This document shows positions 9,204 to 17,600 of a stretch of DNA of 64,000 bases, in pieces. The stretch is from Bacteroidota bacterium. GTDB taxonomy: Bacteria; Bacteroidota; Bacteroidia; Bacteroidales; F082. A program made the translations under genes and the position numbers. The notes under the pieces are model-generated. The model was not told the DNA's origin. It did no database searches and saw nothing but the letters and a program-made list of their open reading frames with translations. The stretch is from the NCBI GenBank assembly GCA_009773165.1, contig WOUZ01000006.1, positions 1 through 64,000 of the forward strand, written 5' to 3'. Each line of letters begins with the position of its first letter. The stretch's first letter is position 1.

Positions 9204-11012
9204 ATGAAGCTAAATAGCATAAATAAGAATCATATAGAAAATGCTGCCAATTTAATTGACGAGCAAGGAGTGCCCAAAGACCATGTTTGGAGTCAATATT
9301 TTGTAGTTGTAAATGGGAAAGAGTATCCTTTTAAATATTTGGTAAGAACTGCTTATCAATTAGTAACCAATGAACAACTTCAATTTCAATCTAATGACTC
9401 CTATCGTAGTTATATAGAAAATTTAGGTTTTGAATTCCGGTATTTTGAGGGAGGCTACAATTTTTTTACAAAAGAAGAATTGGAGTTTTATAGTTCAATA
9501 GTAAATTCAGATTACAGAACAAATAATCCGGAACATCAATATTATGGGCAAAAACTTTATCCCATTATTGCAAAAGCAAAATATTGGGCTGAGCAATTAA
9601 TTATTGAAGGTTTTAAATTAAGACCTGATAATAATTGGGTAGGAGCTAGCTCGAAAATAGTACCGTATTTCTGGCCAAAAATCTATTCGGGTGAGGATAA
9701 AGATGTGTTCTTTAATGTTGAAGTTAATGGAAAGGAACAATTTCTTGGTTATAAGCTTGAAGGATATTATAAAACGCAAAAAGCACTACCCGATTATAAA
9801 ATAAAGATAGTTAAGGAATACAAAGAATTAATCAACTGGGAATGGCCAAAAATATCATTTGATAAATTTCATGAATACAATTGGGAGAGATTAATCAAGG
9901 AGAGCAAAGATTATGTTCTCAAATATTTAGTGCATCATAACCATTTAAAAACCATTCTTTCAAAAGAAACAAAAATTGCTCGTATTACTTGGAATACCTA
10001 CCAATGGGTAAAACCTTCAGGGCCGTCAGGTAAATCAACAAATCCAAGCTTTGAAAAGGATAATGGATTTGGTCACGAAGAATGGTTGTTTGATAGTGAC
10101 AAAGCAATCAATGGAATTAAATATGGGTTTTTAGAACCCATTCATAAATTTCGCTCAAATTACGAGGGTAAAGTTTTTGATATATCACTTTACACACGCG
10201 ATGGCGAATCAAATAAATCATTTTGGGTTACAACTTTGAAAGATGTTCAGGTACTTACTGCTGTAGAATCAAATGAAGTATTACAACATTACAAGAATCA
10301 GGGTTGGTACGATGAAATGAAAGTTGACCTTTACAACCTCAATTTAAACTCTGCTCAACTTGATGAATGGATAAAAGAAGATGGTTCAGGTTTATTCAAT
10401 ATAAGATTTACAGCAACTCAAATAAATGAAATCCCAACCGAACTAATTCCGGTTCTTGACGAAAAGGATATTCCATCAACACGCTATACCTTAATGGATA
10501 TTCCTAAGAATATTCAAGAGAAATATGAAGTATTAACGAAAACAGGGTTTTCTTTTGAAAATTCAGGAAGTGTTGAAGCAGACCTAGGCACGAAAAGTAA
10601 GAGAACTGCGAGTAAGAGAGAAATTGAGCTTGAATTGAAACACAACATTCTTCAAACAAAATTTCTGAAATACTTACAGCATAAGTACGCCAAAGCAATT
10701 GTTAAGCGTGAATGCACGGCTTATGGAGCAGCTAGAATTGACATAACCCGAAAAACAAATACAGGCTTTATATTTTATGAAATTAAAACTTACAACAATT
10801 TAAGGACTTCAATCAGAGAAGGGATAGGTCAATTATTGGAATATAGTCTTTACCCCAATGTTAATGAAGCGGAAAGTATTGTTTTGGTTTCCCATGTGGC
10901 TCCAACAGATGAGATTAAGAATTACCTTAATCACTTAAAGAATTTTATCAAACTTCCTTTTTCCTATATTCATTTTGATATTGAGAAAGAGGAAATAATC
11001 ACTGAAATTTAA
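9204..11012 (+). CDS. Putative modification-dependent nuclease: ScoMcrA-like head plus PD-(D/E)XK
   Basis: 602 residues with no single familiar full-length family. Residues 1-80 resemble the small head domain of ScoMcrA-type type IV restriction enzymes (an AANLIDE helix, SQYFVVVNGKEYPFKYLV, and an ENLGFEF end). Residues 261-297 contain TWNTYQWVKPSGPSGKS and NGFGHEEWLFD, a motif I associate with DNA-modification readers or nuclease-linked proteins. The C-terminal 100 residues form a PD-(D/E)XK-like site: D513 (ARIDI), E526-x-K528 (FYEIKTY) and a conserved-looking GQLLEY (542-547). This suggests a reader-nuclease that cuts modified DNA. The gene lies between ptuB and hsdM with only 7 and 4 nt of spacing. 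Function is inference; the nuclease core is well supported. Confidence 0.6.
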   Translation: MKLNSINKNHIENAANLIDEQGVPKDHVWSQYFVVVNGKEYPFKYLVRTAYQLVTNEQLQFQSNDSYRSYIENLGFEFRYFEGGYNFFTKEELEFYSSIVNSDYRTNNPEHQYYGQKLYPIIAKAKYWAEQLIIEGFKLRPDNNWVGASSKIVPYFWPKIYSGEDKDVFFNVEVNGKEQFLGYKLEGYYKTQKALPDYKIKIVKEYKELINWEWPKISFDKFHEYNWERLIKESKDYVLKYLVHHNHLKTILSKETKIARITWNTYQWVKPSGPSGKSTNPSFEKDNGFGHEEWLFDSDKAINGIKYGFLEPIHKFRSNYEGKVFDISLYTRDGESNKSFWVTTLKDVQVLTAVESNEVLQHYKNQGWYDEMKVDLYNLNLNSAQLDEWIKEDGSGLFNIRFTATQINEIPTELIPVLDEKDIPSTRYTLMDIPKNIQEKYEVLTKTGFSFENSGSVEADLGTKSKRTASKREIELELKHNILQTKFLKYLQHKYAKAIVKRECTAYGAARIDITRKTNTGFIFYEIKTYNNLRTSIREGIGQLLEYSLYPNVNEAESIVLVSHVAPTDEIKNYLNHLKNFIKLPFSYIHFDIEKEEIITEI

Positions 11013-11016
11013 AAAT

Positions 11017-12498
11017 ATGACAACAAATAATTTAGTAGCCAAGATTTGGTCTTTTTGCGATACACTCAGAGATGACGGAGTAAGTTATTCAGACTATTTG
11101 GAGCAACTTACATTTTTGCTATTCCTAAAAATGGCAGACGAATACGAAAAGGGTCCTCAAAAACGCAAATCTGGAATACCGGAAAAATATAATTGGGATA
11201 GTATTTTCTCTAAAAGTGGTGGAAAACTTGAATCTCATTATGTAGAACTTTTAAAAGAATTAGGTAAAGAAGCGGGAATGCTTGGGCAAATTTTCACAAA
11301 AGCACAAAATAAAATTCAAGACCCTGCAAAACTTGATCGTTTGGTTAAGATGATTGGCAAAGAGACATGGGTTAGCATGGAAACCGATGTTAAGGGCGAT
11401 ATGTACGAAGGTCTTTTGGAAAAAAATGCACAAGACACCAAGAGCGGTGCAGGTCAGTATTTTACGCCAAGAGACTTGATTAAGGCTATTGTGGAATGTG
11501 TCCGTCCTGAGCCTAAAAAAACTATTGCGGACCCTGCTTGTGGTACTGGTGGTTTCTTTCTTTCGTCGTACGATTTCCTCACCGATAAAACCAACTATAA
11601 ACTCGACAAGGAAGAAACACGTTTTCTTAAAGAAGAAACATTTCATGGGTGGGAAATTGTTGCATCAACAGCTCGAATGTGCTTAATGAACCTATTTCTT
11701 CATAATATTGGTGACATTACTTCTGAACCACCAGTGAAAAGAGAAGATGCATTACTTACAAAGCCAAGTGAATTATTTGATTATATTCTTGCAAATCCTC
11801 CTTTTGGAAAAAAAAGTAGCATCACAATTACGAATTCTGATGGAAAAGAAGAAAAAGAAGAACTTACTTATAACCGAAATGATTTTTGGGTTACAACTAC
11901 AAACAAGCAACTAAACTTTTTACAGCACATCGTTTCAATGTTAAAAACTACAGGTAAGGCAGCTGTAGTATTACCTGACAATGTTTTGTTTGAAGGTGGT
12001 GTTGGTGAAACTGTACGAAAAAAATTAATGGAAAAGGTTGATTTGCATACTATTCTTCGTTTGCCAACAGGTATTTTTTATGCACAAGGAGTAAAAGCAA
12101 ATGTGTTGTTTTTTGATGCAAAACCAGCCTCAAAAGATGTAATGACCAAAGAAGTTTGGATATTTGATTACCGCACCAACATTAGCCATACATTAAAGAA
12201 AAGTCCTCTGAAATTCTCAGACTTAAAAGAATTTGTAGAGTGCTACAATCCTAAAAATAGAAATGAAAGAAAAGAAACTTGGTCAATACAGAATCCAGAA
12301 GGCAGATGGAAAAAATTCAGCTACGATGATATCATTGCAAGAGACAAAACCAGTTTAGATATTTTCTGGCTTCGAGATGACAACATGCTGGATTTGGAAA
12401 ACCTTCCCGAACCTGAAGTATTAGCTCAGGAAATTATTGAAAATATTGAAGCAGCATTAGACAGCTTTAAAGAAGTTGCATTAAAACTTGAAAACTGA
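11017..12498 (+). CDS. hsdM: Type I modification methyltransferase subunit (HsdM)
   Basis: An N6-adenine DNA methyltransferase that protects the host site and forms the core of the restriction complex with HsdS. The 493 residues begin with the helical HsdM N-terminal domain (FCDTLRDDGVSYSDYLEQ). The SAM-binding motif I is ADPACGTGG (171-179) and the catalytic NPPF motif IV is at 260-263 (ILANPPFGKK). The segment SGAGQYFTPRDLIKAIV (143-159) is typical. Length is standard. It is the last gene of the operon, 4 nt after the 602-residue gene, so methylation and restriction genes lie at opposite ends of one transcript. That order is unusual: hsdM and hsdS are normally adjacent. Confidence 0.95.
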   Translation: MTTNNLVAKIWSFCDTLRDDGVSYSDYLEQLTFLLFLKMADEYEKGPQKRKSGIPEKYNWDSIFSKSGGKLESHYVELLKELGKEAGMLGQIFTKAQNKIQDPAKLDRLVKMIGKETWVSMETDVKGDMYEGLLEKNAQDTKSGAGQYFTPRDLIKAIVECVRPEPKKTIADPACGTGGFFLSSYDFLTDKTNYKLDKEETRFLKEETFHGWEIVASTARMCLMNLFLHNIGDITSEPPVKREDALLTKPSELFDYILANPPFGKKSSITITNSDGKEEKEELTYNRNDFWVTTTNKQLNFLQHIVSMLKTTGKAAVVLPDNVLFEGGVGETVRKKLMEKVDLHTILRLPTGIFYAQGVKANVLFFDAKPASKDVMTKEVWIFDYRTNISHTLKKSPLKFSDLKEFVECYNPKNRNERKETWSIQNPEGRWKKFSYDDIIARDKTSLDIFWLRDDNMLDLENLPEPEVLAQEIIENIEAALDSFKEVALKLEN

Positions 12499-12706
12499 AG
12501 CTAACGCTTTACAGCTACACACATTGCCAAGCCCCACACACCAATGCTCCAGCCTAACACTTACAAAAGAGCTCAGCAATAAGGCTAAAGTAACTACTAT
12601 TGGGCAAGGTTAGAATTTATCTCAAGAAATGGCCAATAACTAAATTTCATAATTTTAGATGCGATGAAAAAGTCCCGAAGAATTTTTAGTTCATTGAAAA
12701 TTAAGG

Positions 12707-12724
12707 AAGCCTCAAGGGGCTTTT
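12707..12724 (+). terminator. Weak hairpin before the kinase gene
   Basis: AAGCC and GGCTT form a 5-bp stem around TCAAGG, followed by a short T run. It lies 8 bp before the kinase start, so it could be a weak terminator or a leader hairpin. The stem is short, and it may be chance. Confidence 0.25.
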
Positions 12725-12731
12725 AAACGCT

Positions 12732-13574
12732 ATGTATAGTCAACTACATATGAAAGTGGAAACCCTGCAAAGTATAACTGAAATTAAATCTGAGGACTGT
12801 TATGAAACAAAAGGCAGCAGGCCGGTAAAGGTCTTTTGTGATGACTTAAATTATTATGTTTGCAAGTATAACACAGGTCAGGGCTTTCCAGCCGTGCTCT
12901 TCAACGAATACCTTGCTGCTTGTTTTTTAAAGATTTGGCAGTTGGATGTGCCTGATTTTGCCTTTGTGAATGTTGCTAAAGAACATGTGAAACGCACCGG
13001 TTATCCCTATCATTATTTTGATGTTCCTTGCTTTGGATCGCGGTTTTACGGAGCGTTCAAAGAAGTTGATAAATTGTTTTTAGAAACACCCGGCTTGAAA
13101 AATGATCCTGTTTCAGGTAAAGAATCTTTCCTGAAAATCGGACTGTTTGATATTTGGATGTCCAACGAAGACAGACATTACGAAAATTTCAACCTTTTGT
13201 ACAACCTCAAAGAAAAACGCTACGTCCCCATCGATCATGCCATGTGTTTCAATTCCGGTAACCTCAACAAAGCTCCTTATTTGATAGGCAATAACGAAAG
13301 TATTTTGTCGTCTCCATTCATCAATCGCTTTTTTTACAAACCTTTGCAACAAAATTTCAACGATACCCGTTTAAGCCTTATAAAGGAATTTAAACATAAC
13401 GCATCAAATTGCCATGAAGACCTTGATATTATTTTGGCAAACACTCCGATAGCCTGGAAATCTGATAATAAATATCTTAGATCCAGGCTCGAATTCCTGT
13501 TTAGTGAAAGTTGGATCAAAGCCTGTGTAGAACATTTTACTACAATTCTCACACTTACCCTAAACCCCAAATAA
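12732..13574 (+). CDS. HipA-like kinase (HipA_2 family)
   Basis: 280 residues that match the small HipA-like Ser/Thr kinase family rather than full-length HipA. Visible are an ATP-binding lysine in YYVCKY (K45), a catalytic loop DIWMSNEDRHYENFN (140-154) with D147 and downstream Asn, and a metal-binding Asp in VPIDHAMCF (D168). An alternative start lies at residue 7 (12750). It is followed two bases later by a DUF3037-like gene, a pairing often seen for this kinase family. By analogy it may phosphorylate a host factor in a toxin-antitoxin or defence setting, but no classic HipB antitoxin is present. Its place just after a restriction operon supports a defence link. Confidence 0.75.
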   Translation: MYSQLHMKVETLQSITEIKSEDCYETKGSRPVKVFCDDLNYYVCKYNTGQGFPAVLFNEYLAACFLKIWQLDVPDFAFVNVAKEHVKRTGYPYHYFDVPCFGSRFYGAFKEVDKLFLETPGLKNDPVSGKESFLKIGLFDIWMSNEDRHYENFNLLYNLKEKRYVPIDHAMCFNSGNLNKAPYLIGNNESILSSPFINRFFYKPLQQNFNDTRLSLIKEFKHNASNCHEDLDIILANTPIAWKSDNKYLRSRLEFLFSESWIKACVEHFTTILTLTLNPK

Positions 13575-13576
13575 AG

Positions 13577-14398
13577 ATGAAAACATTTTACAGTATATTA
13601 TCCGCAGTCATCAATACAGTAACCGGTGAAAAAATATCACTAGGCTTATTGCTTTCCGATGGAAACAAAAGTTTTTTCGGGTATTCCGATTCGCGCCTTT
13701 CCCTGATCGGTACCCTTATTGACAAGGAAAGCAAGAAATTTATAAGGCAATATCTACGGTCGATTGATAATGTCATTCAAAAAATTGATATCAATCAGGA
13801 TCAGCTTACCATACTTGAGCACGATGGAAAAAACGTGATTATCAACGAACCTTATATCGCCTACTTAAGCACCTACAGTCAGAATGTAGTTTCGTTTTCG
13901 AAGCCTGTTTTGATAACGGTCGAGGTAAAAGAACATGTTTTTCAGAATTTGTTTGCAAAATTCATAGACGATGAAACTGTTGTTGAAACGATGAAGAAAA
14001 GCAATTTCCAGGTCGTTAAATCAGCATTCTTTCCGCACGTACAAAACCATTTCACCATTGAGAAAGAGTTTAGTCCTGAATTCAATCCCAAGCTTCTTTT
14101 ACCTGCAAGCATTGACCTGTTTGGAAAAAATGAGCGTTATGTATTAGGTCAATTTCTTGATCTTGAGAAGAACATCTATCATGTCAAGAATGATTATTTT
14201 GACTATCATCAATTGACTGAAGTTTTTTTGAAAAGTCATAAATTCTTGATCTCCTGCGAGCCTAACAAAGAAAAGTACCCTCAGCAGCATTATTTCTGGA
14301 ACGAAATAAGGAAACAACGAAGGCATCAATATGTTGATACCTCCGAGTTGGAAGTCATTGAGCGATATGCCGCTGAACATCAGGTGCAACCTGAATAA
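13577..14398 (+). CDS. DUF3037-like partner of the HipA-like kinase
   Basis: I chose the ATG at 13577, two bases after the kinase stop, giving 273 residues; a longer in-frame extension would run back into the kinase gene. The N-terminus MKTFYSILSAVINTVTGEK followed by ISLGLLL is the DUF3037 pattern (a short beta-alpha motif with GExxxLGLLL). DUF3037 genes commonly sit beside HipA_2 kinases. The protein is about twice the usual DUF3037 length, with an unassigned C-terminal half. Close spacing indicates co-translation. The biochemical role is unknown; a regulator or neutraliser of the kinase is plausible inference. Confidence 0.6.
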   Translation: MKTFYSILSAVINTVTGEKISLGLLLSDGNKSFFGYSDSRLSLIGTLIDKESKKFIRQYLRSIDNVIQKIDINQDQLTILEHDGKNVIINEPYIAYLSTYSQNVVSFSKPVLITVEVKEHVFQNLFAKFIDDETVVETMKKSNFQVVKSAFFPHVQNHFTIEKEFSPEFNPKLLLPASIDLFGKNERYVLGQFLDLEKNIYHVKNDYFDYHQLTEVFLKSHKFLISCEPNKEKYPQQHYFWNEIRKQRRHQYVDTSELEVIERYAAEHQVQPE

Positions 14399-14689
14399 GA
14401 TTCCGGTGATGCCGATAAGTTTCGTGCATGGTATATGGATGGGAAGTCAGGTCATTAATCACGATGCATAGGAGAAGTTTTATACATTAAAACTGAATCA
14501 ACATCAGTTTTTAAAAGTGGAAATAAATAAAATCAACAGACTGATGCATAAGACAAAAGTGAAGGAGGAATTTTTTCATTCTTAGTCAGACTAGTTAGTG
14601 ACCAGAAAACTGTTTCAGTATTTCTGGAATAATCAAAAATGAGTCTGATGTAATTTTTAGCTAATGACTCTAAGATGTAGCAGTTTGGG
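14399..14689. other. Intergenic region, convergent gene ends
   Basis: About 290 bp between the convergent DUF3037-like and BACON genes. No gene, clear terminator or remnant of a sorting tail was recognised. Confidence 0.4.
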
Positions 14690-17600
14690 TTATGGTTTTT
14701 GGTGAAAGTTAAGTGAGGCAGGGGCGCTTTGGCTTACGGTTAATGTACCGGATGCCCCACATCCGGCAGTTAATGATATAAAGCCTATGCGACTTAAACC
14801 TGCATTGGATGATACGGACACATTGATATTGCCGTTGTTCGTGCCGGATGTTGGTGTAATGGTTACCCATGGCAATGACTCTATGATATTCCAGGTTGAA
14901 TTTGAGGTAATATTCACTGTTTGGTTACCTTCTGATGCAGCGAAGTATAAAATACCTGGAGAAGCTGTTAGTAAACAGGAGGCTCCTTGGTTTATTGTGA
15001 TTGGAATTGATATACCACATGCTACAGAAATTGTTATTGTTCCTGTACGGGCAACACCGGGATTTGCTAAGACAGACACATTTATACTGCCATTGTTTGA
15101 TCCAGATGTTGGTGAAACTGTGACCCATGGCAAGGATTCTGAAACTGTCCAGGTTGAATTTGATGAAATACTGATGGGTTGACTACCGACAGCAGAAGAA
15201 AAGTTTAGAACACTTACTGAAGTGTTAAGTGTACAACCAATGGAACTTTGGTTAACAGTGATGGTAACCGATGTGTTACAAGCAGATGTGAGGGTTATCG
15301 TACCAGTGCGTGCACCACCAGTGTTGGATGTCACAGACACGACTATGCTGTTGTTATTTGATCCGGATGGCGGTGTTACCGCGACCCAGGACAAAGATTC
15401 AGAGACAGTCCAGCTTGAATTAGAAGTAATATTTACTGAATGACTACCAGCAGCTGAAGAAAAGTTTAACATGCTTGCAGAGACTGAAAGTGAGCAACCA
15501 GCTGCCTGATTTACAGTAATTGTAACAGAAGTGCCACACGCAGCGGTTAGCGTAATTGTTCCTGTACGGGCAGCGCCTGGATTCATCGCAGCATTCACAT
15601 TGATGGTATTATTGATTGAGCCGGATGGAGGTGTGACAGTGACCCATGATAAGGATTCAGAAACAACCCATGTTGAATTAGAGGTAACATTCACCGTTTG
15701 ATTTCCAGCAGCAGAAGAAAAGTCTAGAATACTTGAAGAGACTGTAAGTGAACAAGCAGCACTTTGGTTTACAGTGATGGTAATCGTTGTGCCACATGCC
15801 GCGGTAACTGTAATTGTTCCAAATCGCGCTGCTCCGGAATTGGCAACCACATACACCTTAAAGCTACCATTATCTGATCCGGACGTTGGAGCAATGACGA
15901 CCCACGGCAATGATTCAGAAACAGACCAGGTTGAATTTGAAGCTATAGATACCGTTTGGAAACCGGTAGCTGCAGAAAAATTCAGCATATTAGCTGAAGT
16001 AGTAAGTAAACAACCACCGGAGTTTTGGTTTACAGTTATGGAAACCGTTGTGCCACAAGCTGCTGTGAGTGTTATTATACCTGTACGGGCAGAACCAGTA
16101 TTGGCAGTCGCATTTACATTTATACTGCTATTATTTGATCCGGATGTAGGGGTCACAGTGACCCATGACAAGGATTCTGAAACCGACCAGGTTGAATTTG
16201 ATGAAATATTCACATTTTGATTTCCTGCAGTAGCAGGAAAATTTAATATGGCAGAAGAGGCAGTAAGTGTACACGGACCACTCTGAGTCACAAAAATTGT
16301 GACCGTAGTGCCACATGCTGCAGTGACTGTTACAGATCCCGAGCGAGCTGCTCCAGAATTCGCTATGACATACACCTTAAAACTGCCGCTGTTTGAGCCG
16401 GATATTGGTGTAATTGCTACCCAAGGCAATGATTCCGATACCGTCCAGTTTGAATTTGAGGTAATTACGACCGTTTGATCTCCACTAGTTGCTGGATAGT
16501 ATAAGTTGTTTGTTGATGCGGAAAGCGAGCAAGTAATGGCATTTTGATTTACAGAAATTGTTATAGTTGTACCACATGCTGCAATGAGTGATATTGTTCC
16601 TGAACGAGCTGCACCCGGATTTGATAAAACAGCGACGCTTATGCTGCTATTGTTTGACGCGGAGGGAGGTGTAACAGTGACCCATGATAATGATTCTGAG
16701 ACTACCCAACTTGAATTGGAGGTAATATTCACTGTTTGATTTCCAGCTGATGCAGAAAAAATTAATGTGTTTGAAGAGGAGGTAAGAGCACAGCCGCTGG
16801 TACCTTGGTTTATGCTGATAGTAACTGATGTGCCACAGGCTGCTGAGAGTGTTATTATACCAGAGCGGGCATTGCCAGGATTTGCAATCACGTTCACGTT
16901 TATCAGGCCATTGTTTGAGCCGGATGGAGGGGTAACAGTGACCCATGACAAAGATTCGGATACCGTCCAGCTAGAATAGGAAGAAATACTCACTGTCTGA
17001 TTACCGGCGGAGGAAGAAAAGTTCAATGTGCTTGCAGAGACGGTAAGCATACAAGGAGCAGCTTGATTAACAGTTATGGTAGCCGTTGCTCCGCAGGCTG
17101 CTGTGATTATAATTGTACCCGAGCGAGCCGGACCAGTATTCGCAATGGCAGAAACGATAATACTGCCATCATTTAAGCCGGATGGTGGCGTAACAGTGAT
17201 CCATGAAAGTGATTCTGATGTTGTCCAGCTGGCATATGAGGAAATATTTACCGTTTGATTTCCGTCAGATGCAGAAAAGTCTAATGAGCTTGTCGAGGGA
17301 GTAAGTAAGCAGGGTGAACCTTGATTAACAGTTATGATAACTGTAGCGCCACATGCTGCTGAGAGCGTTATTGTACCTGAACGCGTAATACCCGGATTCT
17401 CTGTTACAGAAACAGTTACAGTGCCATCGTTTAATCCGGACAGTGGTGTAACTGTGACCCATGGTAAAGATTCTGAAACACTCCATGAGGAATAAGATGA
17501 AATGTTCACCGTTTGATTACCAGCTGATTCAGAAAATTCTAATGAGCTCGTTGAAGAGGTTAGAACACATGGGGCACTTTGGTTAACGGTGATAGTAATA

